Source: Clostridiales bacterium | GTDB lineage: Bacteria > Bacillota > Clostridia > Saccharofermentanales > UBA5734 | NCBI GenBank assembly: GCA_007135995.1 | Contig: SLHU01000217.1 | Span: 1 to 7,121 of the forward strand | DNA length: 7,121 nt | Reading direction: 5' to 3' | In this document: piece by piece, positions 1-5,831 of the stretch | Numbering within the stretch: the stretch's first letter is position 1 | How the letters are laid out: each line of letters opens with the position of its first letter | The notes under the pieces: model-generated | Told to the model about the DNA's origin: nothing | Database searches by the model: none | Seen by the model: the letters and a program-made list of their open reading frames with translations, nothing else | Position numbers and translations under genes: made by a program

Positions 1-36
1 GTTAAACCGCGCGATCGGCTCCTGCATGAAGATCAT

Positions 37-61
37 CTGTAGGAGCGCATCTCGTGCGCGA
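37..61. repeat. REP-like palindromic element (GTAGGAGC type)
   Basis: The stretch contains CTGTAGGAGCGC followed by TGCGCGA. A 5-bp stem, GCGCA (45-49) with TGCGC (55-59), closes a 5-nt loop. This matches the layout of the repetitive extragenic palindromes of Pseudomonas and related gammaproteobacteria, which begin GTAGGAGC and end in a GCTCGCGA-like arm. Such elements normally lie between genes, often just after a stop codon. Only one copy is in the window, so its repeated status is inferred from resemblance. Confidence 0.55.
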
Positions 62-128
62 TTCCACCCGATCGACCAGCCGGGAGTCTGCGCGCTTGAA
101 ATAGAGGCAAGGCGCAACCAGGGCCGTT

Positions 129-148
129 ACATATGTTCATCCATATAT
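129..148. promoter_or_regulatory. Operator-like inverted repeat, candidate ArsR site
   Basis: ATATG (131-135) and CATAT (142-146) form a perfect inverted repeat around a 6-nt spacer. The symmetry extends outward with one mismatch (ACATATG against CATATAT). It overlaps the -35 position of the promoter that ends at 162. An AT-rich dyad over the promoter of an ars operon is where an ArsR/SmtB repressor is expected to bind, and the operon encodes one at 2534. Assignment to ArsR is inference. Confidence 0.5.
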
Positions 149-162
149 CGCGATGATAAAAT
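134..162 (+). promoter_or_regulatory. Extended -10 promoter of the gapdh-arsJ-arsR operon
   Basis: TG (154-155), one base, then TAAAAT (157-162) gives an extended -10 with five of six hexamer matches. The -35 position at 17-bp spacing (134-139, TGTTCA) is weak, as is usual for extended -10 promoters. Transcription would start near 169, giving a leader of about 75 nt before the gapdh ATG. The candidate operator covers the -35 region, so bound repressor would block polymerase. Confidence 0.5.
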
Positions 163-176
163 CCCTCCCACTGCAT

Positions 177-236
177 CCGAGGCCTGACCCGAACCATAGC
201 CCAGTGCCTCGGCATCTTCCCGGCAAACAACCGAGG
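177..236 (+). promoter_or_regulatory. Leader with two mutually exclusive stems, one masking the gapdh RBS
   Basis: CCGAGGC (177-183) can pair with GCCTCGG (206-212), a 7-bp stem with a 22-nt loop. The CCTCGG part (207-212) can instead pair with CCGAGG (231-236), a 6-bp stem with an 18-nt loop that covers the GAGG ribosome binding site of gapdh (233-236). The two stems share one strand and cannot coexist. The pairing is read directly from sequence. A regulatory role is inference, and short GC-rich matches can arise by chance. Confidence 0.3.
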
Positions 237-244
237 ACCAGGCA

Positions 245-1249
245 ATGAGGACAGTTAAAGTGGGCATCAATGGTTTCGGTCGCATGGGGCGCCTGTCTCT
301 GCGCGCCGCCTTCGACTGGCCGGAACTGGAATTTGTTGCCGTCAACGATCCGGGCTGTGACGCGGACACACTGGCCCACTTGCTCAATTTCGACAGCGTA
401 CATGGACGTTGGCGGCATGAAGCGCGGACCGAGGGCGGATCTCTGCTGGTGGGGGAACGCCGCATTCGCGTCACGGCCAATAAGGCGATAACTGACACGG
501 ACTGGTCCGACTGCGATCTTGTTATTGATGCCAGCGGCAGAAACAAAACGGTCTCCACCCTCCAAGGCTATCTCGATCAGGGCGTCAAGCGAGTCGTCGT
601 TACGGCGCCGGTGAAGGAACCGGGGGCAAAGAACCTGGTGGTGGGCGTCAACGACCACGAATTCGATCCCGCTCAACACCGTATTGTCACTGCCGCCTCC
701 TGCACCACCAACTGCCTGGCACCTGTGGTCAAGGTACTGCATGAAAAGCTCGGAATTCGCCATGGCTCAATCACCACCATCCACAGCCTGACCAATACCC
801 AGACCATCCTGGATGCCCCGCACAAGGATAAACGTCGGGCCCGTGCCTGTGGCAGCTCCCTGATCCCGACCACAACCGGGTCCGCCACCGCCATTGTCGA
901 GATTTTTCCCGAACTGCGGGGACGCATTGATGGCCATGCGGTAAGGGTGCCACTGACCAATGCCTCACTGACGGACTGCGTATTCGAGCTGGAACAGCCA
1001 ACAGACCGCGACAGCGTCAATGCCCTGTTCAGGGAAGCTGCCCAAGGCGAGCTCGCCGGCATTCTGGGCTATGAGGAAAGGCCTCTGGTTTCCATCGATT
1101 ACAAGACCGATCCCCGCTCCTCCATTGTCGATGCCCTGTCCACCATGGTGGTCAACCAAACCCAGGTGAAGGTCTACGCCTGGTACGACAATGAATGGGG
1201 TTACGCCAACCGCACCGTGGAACTGGCCCGAAAAGTCGGTGCTGCCTGA
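245..1249 (+). CDS. Glyceraldehyde-3-phosphate dehydrogenase of the ArsJ arsenate-resistance pathway
   Basis: This is a full-length 334-aa type I GAPDH. The Rossmann motif GINGFGRMG lies at residues 7-15. N34-D35 end the second strand, which fits NAD preference. The active-site motif SCTTNC places the catalytic Cys at 153, and HSLTNTQ gives His180, the usual 27-residue spacing. [11 protein letters not shown] near the C-terminus is also standard. The ATG follows a GAGG ribosome binding site at 233-236. In glycolysis the enzyme oxidises glyceraldehyde 3-phosphate with phosphate. In operons with arsJ it is known to use arsenate instead, giving 1-arseno-3-phosphoglycerate in the cytoplasm for export. 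Its placement 2 nt before arsJ, rather than with glycolytic genes, supports the arsenate role. It is first in the operon, behind the operator and extended -10. The sequence alone does not show that it prefers arsenate over phosphate. Confidence 0.93.
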   Translation: MRTVKVGINGFGRMGRLSLRAAFDWPELEFVAVNDPGCDADTLAHLLNFDSVHGRWRHEARTEGGSLLVGERRIRVTANKAITDTDWSDCDLVIDASGRNKTVSTLQGYLDQGVKRVVVTAPVKEPGAKNLVVGVNDHEFDPAQHRIVTAASCTTNCLAPVVKVLHEKLGIRHGSITTIHSLTNTQTILDAPHKDKRRARACGSSLIPTTTGSATAIVEIFPELRGRIDGHAVRVPLTNASLTDCVFELEQPTDRDSVNALFREAAQGELAGILGYEERPLVSIDYKTDPRSSIVDALSTMVVNQTQVKVYAWYDNEWGYANRTVELARKVGAA

Positions 1250-1251
1250 CC

Positions 1252-2469
1252 ATGAACGCGGCAATCCGCCAGTACCTGGTCATCACCGGCAATTACTGGG
1301 CCTTTACCCTCACCGACGGCGCCCTGCGGATGCTGGTGGTACTGCATTTCCACCAGCTGGGCTACTCGCCGCTGGAAGTGGCCCTGCTGTTCGTGTTCTA
1401 CGAATTCTTCGGCATTGTCACCAATCTCGTGGGCGGCTATATGGGCGCGCGCATGGGGCTCAACCGCACCATGAATATCGGGCTGTTCCTGCAGATTGTG
1501 GCGCTTGCCATGCTGGCCGTGCCCGAGGCCCTGCTGGTGGTCCCACTGGTCATGGCGGCCCAGGCTCTGTCCGGCATCGCCAAGGATCTGAACAAGATGT
1601 CCGCCAAAAGCGGCATCAAGCTGCTGGTACCCGAGCACCAACAGGGAAAACTCTACCGCTGGGTGGCACTGCTGACTGGCTCAAAGAACACCCTGAAAGG
1701 AGTGGGCTTTTTCCTCGGCGGCGCGCTGCTGATGTTGGCGGGTTTCCGGGGCGCAGTCGTTATCATGGGGGCTGCTCTGGTTCTGGTTTGGCTGACGAGC
1801 CTTGTTCTGCTCAAACAGGAGTTGGGGAAAAGCAAAGCCAAACCCAAATTCAATGAGATCCTGTCAAAGAGCCGGGCCATCAACATACTTTCCGCCGCGC
1901 GACTGTTTCTGTTCGGGGCCCGGGATGTCTGGTTCGTTGTCGCTCTGCCGGTCTACCTGCACTCGGTGTTCGGCTGGGATTTCTGGCAGGTCGGCGGCTT
2001 TATGGCGATCTGGATCATCGGTTATGGCTTTGTGCAGACCATGGCGCCCTATTTTACCGGCCGACAAAGCGGAACGGTTCCACGCAAAGGGGTCGTTGCC
2101 GGGTGGGCGGGAATGCTGGCACTTGTGCCCGCATTGATTGCGGTGGGACTGACGCTTGACTGGTCGCCCCAGCTGGTCGTTGTAGGGGGGCTGCTCATCT
2201 TCGGCGTGCTGTTCGCCGTCAACTCATCACTGCACAGCTATCTCATCGTCAGCTTTGCGCGCGGCGACGGTGTGTCACTGGACGTGGGTTTCTACTACAT
2301 GTCCAATGCCGCCGGCCGACTCCTGGGCACCGTGCTCTCTGGCTGGATCTACCAGGTGTGGGGATTGGAGGCCTGCCTCTGGGTGGCCACCGCTTTTGTC
2401 ACTCTGGCAGCCCTGTTCGCCCTGGCACTTCCGCCACCTCAGCGCCCAGCCCAGCCTGAAAGCACCTGA
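1252..2469 (+). CDS. arsJ: ArsJ organoarsenical (1-arseno-3-phosphoglycerate) efflux permease, MFS
   Basis: A 405-aa integral membrane protein of the major facilitator superfamily, with about twelve hydrophobic segments along its length. The N-terminus (residues 8-27) contains the ArsJ-typical stretch GNYWAFTLTDGALRM, followed by HFHQLGYSP and YEFFGIVTNLVGG. A motif-A-like loop GARMGLNRT lies at 65-73. The known role is export of the arsenate ester made by the neighbouring GAPDH, which then hydrolyses outside and removes arsenate from the cell. The start chosen is ATG 1252, two bases after the gapdh TGA. An in-frame ATG at 1195 would overlap gapdh by 55 nt and add 19 unlike-ArsJ residues. No strong ribosome binding site precedes 1252, so translation is probably coupled to gapdh. 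Length and N-terminus fit the family, so the gene looks intact. Confidence 0.93.
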   Translation: MNAAIRQYLVITGNYWAFTLTDGALRMLVVLHFHQLGYSPLEVALLFVFYEFFGIVTNLVGGYMGARMGLNRTMNIGLFLQIVALAMLAVPEALLVVPLVMAAQALSGIAKDLNKMSAKSGIKLLVPEHQQGKLYRWVALLTGSKNTLKGVGFFLGGALLMLAGFRGAVVIMGAALVLVWLTSLVLLKQELGKSKAKPKFNEILSKSRAINILSAARLFLFGARDVWFVVALPVYLHSVFGWDFWQVGGFMAIWIIGYGFVQTMAPYFTGRQSGTVPRKGVVAGWAGMLALVPALIAVGLTLDWSPQLVVVGGLLIFGVLFAVNSSLHSYLIVSFARGDGVSLDVGFYYMSNAAGRLLGTVLSGWIYQVWGLEACLWVATAFVTLAALFALALPPPQRPAQPEST

Positions 2470-2496
2470 AAACTGTCGAATGGGGCCTCCCTGCCG

Positions 2497-2502
2497 TACA
2501 AT
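2497..2502 (+). promoter_or_regulatory. Possible internal -10 ahead of arsR
   Basis: The 64-nt gap between arsJ and arsR contains TACAAT (five of six matches) 32 nt before the arsR ATG. No convincing -35 lies 16-18 bp upstream, and the upstream operator-like dyad is not repeated here. A weak internal promoter could give basal repressor, but transcription through from the gapdh promoter is enough to explain arsR expression. Confidence 0.2.
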
Positions 2503-2533
2503 TGCAGCGGGACATTAACCAAAGAGTTGAGCC

Positions 2534-2881
2534 ATGACTTCGGAACCGGTTCAGATTTTCAAATCACTGGCGGACAACACCCGGCTGATGCTTGCCCTTC
2601 TTATTCACCAGCAGGGAGAGCTTTGCGTTTGTGAACTCACCCACGCACTGGACACATCGCAGCCCAAGATTTCGCGACACCTGGCTCACCTACGCAGCAG
2701 CGGACTGCTCACTGACCGGCGGCGAGGGCAATGGGTCTACTACGACCTTTCACCAACGCTGCCCGATTGGGCCCGAGCCGTTCTTGAATCCGCAGCCCAA
2801 GGGCAACGGACGGAGCTGGATCATCTTCAGGGCCGACTGAAAACAATGGAGAACCGACCCAATTCACCGCGCTGTGCCTGA
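2534..2881 (+). CDS. arsR: ArsR-family arsenite-responsive transcriptional repressor
   Basis: A 115-aa ArsR/SmtB winged-helix protein. The start of the fold reads IFKSLADNTRLMLALL (8-23). The metalloid-binding segment ELCVCEL gives Cys31 and Cys33 at the DNA-recognition region, followed by SQPKISRHLAHLR as recognition helix and GQWVYYDL as wing. Binding of As(III) or Sb(III) to the cysteines releases DNA and derepresses the operon. The third conserved Cys of plasmid R773-type ArsR (CVCxLC) is absent: the residue after EL is Thr. A penultimate Cys114 in the RCA tail may substitute. The gene lies last in the operon, 64 nt after arsJ, with only a weak purine run (AAAGAG, 2521-2526) as ribosome binding site. 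Its natural-looking C-terminus ends within the composition boundary, so the gene appears complete but its downstream neighbour is foreign. Confidence 0.92.
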   Translation: MTSEPVQIFKSLADNTRLMLALLIHQQGELCVCELTHALDTSQPKISRHLAHLRSSGLLTDRRRGQWVYYDLSPTLPDWARAVLESAAQGQRTELDHLQGRLKTMENRPNSPRCA

Positions 2882-3157
2882 AAGGGGCTGACCCACCGGG
2901 TACAGCTGCTCGATTGCCCGAACCAGCCAGCAGGCGTAACTATTCACTTGATACAGATCAAAAAAACGTTGTCTGTTGGCCAGATTATCTTCGTTGAAAT
3001 CAGGTATTATCCAGCTTACATAAGATTGTTCCAGCAAGTGAAAAAGTGTTAAACGGTTCATCACATGGTCCGGCAGATGATGGCTATGGGTATTGCAGAT
3101 TGACACTTGGTCAAACGCCTCCATTAATTCGCTATAACAGGTTTGTTTGCTGATCAT
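2864..3157 (-). CDS. Amidohydrolase-superfamily protein, N-terminal fragment
   Basis: The readable protein is 97 aa, far shorter than the 350-450 aa normal for these TIM-barrel hydrolases, so only the start is present. The motif NTHSHHLPD contains His24 and His26, the HxH metal-binding pair at the end of the first barrel strand. The overall look (NTHSHHLPD, then LTLFHLLEQSYVSW) recalls Firmicutes amidohydrolases related to uronate isomerase. The true substrate is unknown. The start at 3157 follows an excellent TAAGGAGGA ribosome binding site. It lies 98 nt downstream of the sugar kinase on the same strand and probably shares its transcript. The last residues (about QPLSGTAR) are read partly from arsR DNA and may not belong to the gene. 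The truncation reflects the segment boundary, either artefact or true disruption. Confidence 0.7.
   Translation of the reverse strand: MISKQTCYSELMEAFDQVSICNTHSHHLPDHVMNRLTLFHLLEQSYVSWIIPDFNEDNLANRQRFFDLYQVNSYACWLVRAIEQLYPVGQPLSGTAR
2867..2897. other. Boundary between two unrelated DNA segments
   Basis: Left of this stretch lies a GC-rich gammaproteobacteria-like ars operon whose last codon is here. Right of it is lower-GC DNA with Firmicutes-type ribosome binding sites and a minus-strand amidohydrolase whose protein-like reading (ending around LYPVG) runs into the arsR 3' end and then hits a stop at 2864-2866 on the opposite strand of arsR. No inverted repeats, target duplication or recombinase gene is visible. 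Either an assembly misjoin or a real insertion fits. The exact crossover cannot be placed without reads or a homologous protein. Confidence 0.65.
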
Positions 3158-3161
3158 ACAA

Positions 3162-3170
3162 TCCTCCTTA
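3162..3170 (-). promoter_or_regulatory. Strong ribosome binding site of the amidohydrolase
   Basis: On the minus strand TAAGGAGGA precedes the ATG at 3157 with 5 nt between GGAGG and the start codon. This near-perfect Shine-Dalgarno fixes the start. It is of the kind usual in Firmicutes and unlike the weak sites of the ars operon. Confidence 0.8.
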
Positions 3171-3255
3171 GTATTTCTTGTGGTAATGCGAGCCCGGGTT
3201 TACTTGTTGCCTGATATAACGCTTAAAGCCGCTGTGGATTGCTTCATCCTGATGA

Positions 3256-4269
3256 TCAATCCCTGTTTTGAAGATAAGCCAGCACAGTTGATTCAAAAGG
3301 AATCGCGTTTAGAACACCATGCGTTCTTACAGAAAGAGAAGCGGCTGCCATGGCGAACCGAACAGCGTCCGCAGGCTGCCAGTTCATGGCTATGCGAGTA
3401 GCATAAGCCGCGCTAAAGGTATCTCCGGCACCTGTTGTATCTTTTACTAGCGATTGTCTGAAGGGCGGGAAATACTCGTTTGTATTTTCGATTAGATAAG
3501 CGCCGTCAGCACCCAGCGTGATGACAAGCCCGGGTGGCTGCGATCGCTTATTATTAAAAAGTCTGACTGGTTTTTGAATTTCGTCAGCAAGGTTCATGAG
3601 CATCTGACTGTGATTCTGGCTAAGCCGGCTTAAGTCCGGCTCAGCTGGCACATCTGCTTTAAAACTATGGCAGGCTAGTCCTGCAAGAACAAACGCTTCT
3701 TGATAATTGGGCGTCAGCCAGTCAATCCTGCTGAGAAGGTCAGGATCCAACGGCCTGGCTGGAGCAGGATTCAGAATAACCTTTGCCTGATGTTTTTTAG
3801 CTAAATCCACAGCTGCCTTCAAACAGGCAATGTCCATTTCAAGCTGCGCTAAAACCACATCACAGCCAGCAAAAGCAGCCTCCGCGGCATAAATATCGTC
3901 TGCTGTGAGACTATCACTGGCACCTGGATAGACTGTTACCTGGTTTTCACCCGTCTGATCGGTTTGAATCACCGCAAGCGCGGTTTTTTGATCACGCATC
4001 CTGAGCAGCCAGGTGGTATCAATCTGCTCACTTTTAAGTGTATTCAGGCACTGCCTGCCTGCGTTATCATCCCCAACAGCAGAAATAAACCGGGTGCCAG
4101 CTCCCAGGCGAGCACATGCTATCGCCTGATTAAAGCCTTTTCCACCCGGTTCCATGCGTAATTGATTGCTAAGTACAGTTTCCCCAGCTGAAGGCAAATG
4201 ATCAACGCCCATAAAGAGCGACTGGCCGCTAAGACCCACAACAGTCATACAGGGTTTGCGTTTGTGCAT
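3256..4269 (-). CDS. PfkB-family carbohydrate kinase, ribokinase-like
   Basis: A 337-aa cytoplasmic sugar kinase that would phosphorylate a sugar with ATP. PfkB signature 1 appears as GGKGFNQ (42-48). The ribokinase-like strand NPAPA lies at 167-171, TPN at 186-188, an ITLGADGAY strand around 250-258, and signature 2 DTTGAGDTF with catalytic base Asp283. Ribokinases are usually about 305 aa, and the excess lies mainly in a polar insertion at about 199-245. The N-terminal strand reads GLSGQSLFMGVDHLP. Aligned with E. coli RbsK, the ribose-contacting Asn and Asp of GSINAD are replaced by Gly15 and Ser17, so the substrate is probably not ribose. The start at 4269 is supported by GGAG 9 nt upstream; Met8 (4248) is an alternative. 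It is followed by an amidohydrolase on the same strand and preceded by a -10 and an inverted repeat. The substrate cannot be named from sequence. Confidence 0.87.
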   Translation of the reverse strand: MHKRKPCMTVVGLSGQSLFMGVDHLPSAGETVLSNQLRMEPGGKGFNQAIACARLGAGTRFISAVGDDNAGRQCLNTLKSEQIDTTWLLRMRDQKTALAVIQTDQTGENQVTVYPGASDSLTADDIYAAEAAFAGCDVVLAQLEMDIACLKAAVDLAKKHQAKVILNPAPARPLDPDLLSRIDWLTPNYQEAFVLAGLACHSFKADVPAEPDLSRLSQNHSQMLMNLADEIQKPVRLFNNKRSQPPGLVITLGADGAYLIENTNEYFPPFRQSLVKDTTGAGDTFSAAYATRIAMNWQPADAVRFAMAAASLSVRTHGVLNAIPFESTVLAYLQNRD

Positions 4270-4303
4270 GAGTCAACACTCCAGCTATCTGCTATGCATA
4301 CCT

Positions 4304-4309
4304 ATTATA
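4304..4309 (-). promoter_or_regulatory. Candidate -10 box for the kinase-amidohydrolase operon
   Basis: A perfect TATAAT on the minus strand lies 34 nt before the kinase ATG. The best -35-like hexamer, TTGAGC (4335-4330), is at a long 20-bp spacing, and nothing better sits at 16-18 bp. A weak -35 would suit an activator-dependent promoter. The distance to the start codon and the absence of another good -10 nearby support the assignment. Confidence 0.45.
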
Positions 4310-4371
4310 TCTGCCAAAGCTCTGTTCTGGCTCAAGCCAGTGCTTCTTTACAACTGACAGCTGATATTACA

Positions 4372-4394
4372 ATATTCATCATCTATATGAATAT
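4372..4394. promoter_or_regulatory. Perfect 8-bp inverted repeat upstream of the sugar kinase
   Basis: ATATTCAT (4372-4379) and ATGAATAT (4387-4394) are exact reverse complements around a 7-nt spacer. The repeat is centred about 75 bp upstream of the kinase -10, inside the 200-nt gap between the kinase and the aldo/keto reductase. The arms are AT-rich and not followed by a U-tract, so a protein-binding site is more likely than a terminator. The regulator is unknown. The remaining gap (4395-4469) shows no further gene. Confidence 0.45.
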
Positions 4395-4469
4395 GGCTCA
4401 TCAGCCAATCAGTTCGATTTAAACAAATCAATCTAGTTTATGTCGTTTATACCAATCTTACGGTTTACA

Positions 4470-5567
4470 TTAAGTCAACCGCGCGATTTCTGCCAGACGT
4501 TCGATAATGGGCAGATGCTGAGTACACTTTTGCTCACAAACACCACAAGCGGCACAGTCACCGGCCTTTGAGGCAGGTATATTCCAATGATACTTTAAAC
4601 GGCTGTCAATTGATTTACCCAATATTTTCTCATTGTAGGCATCCATATACTTGGGTATATCAATATCTACCGGACAGCCTCTGCAATAGCCGCAGCCTGT
4701 GCATAAATCATCTATGGCCATCCCTTTATCAGCGAACGCTTCGCATATTTCAGCCATTGGTCTCTCAACCAGATCTTCTACTGACTTAACGGCATCATCG
4801 ACATGCTCTTTTGATGTAAACCCTGGAAGCGCGATTGTGATTTCGCGATGCGAAGCGACAAAACGCAGCGCCGCCTGCGCGACATTCAAATCTGTTCCTT
4901 CTGTCAGATATGAGAACTTGCCTGGATTTTCTGGAATCAGGCCGCCACCAAGCGGATTCATGACCACAACACCCATACCTTTTTCGGCGGCAGCTTCAAT
5001 GCCACTTTGCCGGAAACGATAATTCAGCGCATTGTATCCAATCAGCATGCCCTTAAACAGATCTTTTTCGATAACCTGCTCCAGTTCATCGCCTTGCATG
5101 TGAGCTGAAAAGACAATGTTTTTAATCAGGCCTTCTCTTTTCGCGTCGACAAAGAAATCGTACAGCGCGTCACTTTGTTCTTTATAAGAATCAATGCTCA
5201 GCAAGCACCACAAATGATAAAAATCAAGGTAATCAACTTTTAAACGTGTCAGCGTTGTCTCCAGACGCTTACGAAAAGTTCCGGCATTGACAACATCGCC
5301 GGTGGTGTTCAGGTTTGCTTTCGAAGATATGTAGAACTGACTGCGATCAACCTGTGACAAGGCCATGCCTGTTATGATCTCGCTTTTGTCGTCGCAGTAG
5401 AAGGGCGCTGTATCAAAATAATTGATTCCTTTTTCCAATGCGTAAAGCGGTACCTCCGCACATTTTTCCAGACGTCCGGCCTTTATGTCTTCTTCATTGT
5501 AACGCATACACCCCATACCAATTGCTGATACGCGCATGCTGGTGTCTCCATAGTTTTTGTAATACAT
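4470..5567 (-). CDS. Aldo/keto reductase with C-terminal 2[4Fe-4S] ferredoxin domain
   Basis: A 365-aa two-domain oxidoreductase. The N-terminal TIM barrel carries the aldo/keto reductase tetrad: Asp52 and Tyr57 in FDTAPFY, Lys83 in ISSKAN, and His118 in DFYHLW. The C-terminal part has two iron-sulfur motifs: Cys289, 292, 295 and 298 (CTGCGYCRGCP) and Cys338, 341, 344 and 348 (CAACGVCEQKC). The last Cys is followed by Thr where most relatives have Pro (CPQH). This architecture is common in anaerobic Firmicutes and suggests electron exchange with ferredoxin-like partners as well as or instead of NADPH. The natural substrate is unknown. The ATG at 5567 follows GGGAGAG, and a near-consensus promoter lies upstream at 5653-5625, so it is probably its own transcript. 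No clear terminator is visible after the TAA at 4472-4470. Confidence 0.92.
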   Translation of the reverse strand: MYYKNYGDTSMRVSAIGMGCMRYNEEDIKAGRLEKCAEVPLYALEKGINYFDTAPFYCDDKSEIITGMALSQVDRSQFYISSKANLNTTGDVVNAGTFRKRLETTLTRLKVDYLDFYHLWCLLSIDSYKEQSDALYDFFVDAKREGLIKNIVFSAHMQGDELEQVIEKDLFKGMLIGYNALNYRFRQSGIEAAAEKGMGVVVMNPLGGGLIPENPGKFSYLTEGTDLNVAQAALRFVASHREITIALPGFTSKEHVDDAVKSVEDLVERPMAEICEAFADKGMAIDDLCTGCGYCRGCPVDIDIPKYMDAYNEKILGKSIDSRLKYHWNIPASKAGDCAACGVCEQKCTQHLPIIERLAEIARLT

Positions 5568-5624
5568 TCAGTTTCTCTCCCTCATTTTATTTTTTCAAAA
5601 CTGTCAGTCAAAATGTCCTTTGTG

Positions 5625-5653
5625 ATGATAAAATAAGGTATTTGATCTTTCAA
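5625..5653 (-). promoter_or_regulatory. Sigma-A/sigma-70-type promoter of the aldo/keto reductase
   Basis: On the minus strand TTGAAA (5653-5648) and TATCAT (5630-5625) are separated by exactly 17 bp, each one mismatch from consensus. Transcription would begin near 5618, about 50 nt before the ATG at 5567. This is the best conventional promoter in the window. Confidence 0.7.
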
Positions 5654-5831
5654 CCCTTTTATTTTAACATACTCGCTTCAATGTACCGAATCTTTGATTA
5701 CACAAAATTCCTCAGAGATTTTCGTTGAAATATAAATGCCACAGTAATCATATAGTTTTGAACATAAATGATATTGTGCTAAAAAAGTAATCAAACAAAC
5801 ATAAGATGTGGTTTTAGACAAACATAAAAGG
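5654..5831. other. AT-rich intergenic stretch with short repeats, no gene seen
   Basis: No convincing gene is present. The heptamer AACATAA occurs at 5761-5767, 5798-5804 and 5821-5827; the last two lie within a 10-bp direct repeat ACAAACATAA (5795-5804 and 5818-5827). A perfect 9-bp inverted repeat links TTTGATTAC (5693-5701) with GTAATCAAA (5787-5795), 85 nt apart. On the minus strand a T6 run (5786-5781) follows a weak, interrupted AT stem, which might end the Fe-S protein transcript. Low complexity makes all of these weak evidence. Confidence 0.35.

Noticed and set aside
1..42. Possible gene ends at the left edge: a plus-strand reading VKPRDRLLHEDHL ending at TAG 40-42, or a minus-strand start at 36 or 27 reading MQEPIARFN.
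   Set aside because: Each is about a dozen residues or fewer with no recognisable family and no ribosome binding site for the minus-strand start. A REP after a stop codon mildly favours the plus-strand tail, but it is not enough to call a gene.
43..190. Plus-strand open reading in frame 2 through the REP, operator and promoter, ending at TGA 188-190.
   Set aside because: It runs through the REP, operator-like dyad and extended -10 and resembles no protein family known to me; chance openness in GC-rich DNA is the simpler reading.
137..763. Long open frame on the minus strand opposite gapdh (208 aa).
   Set aside because: It lies opposite a clearly real GAPDH in GC-rich DNA, shows no family motifs and no ribosome binding site; it is a shadow frame.
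1195..1251. Upstream in-frame ATG extending ArsJ by 19 residues.
   Set aside because: It would overlap gapdh by 55 nt, lacks a ribosome binding site, and the added residues do not look like an ArsJ N-terminus; ATG 1252 fits.
2864..2890. The last residues of the amidohydrolase reading as a genuine C-terminus.
   Set aside because: They are read from the arsR coding region on the opposite strand, and 97 aa is far too short for a TIM-barrel enzyme.
5781..5820. Rho-independent terminator on the minus strand after the membrane Fe-S gene.
   Set aside because: A T6 run is present, but the preceding stem is short, AT-only in most pairs and interrupted by an internal loop; too weak to call.
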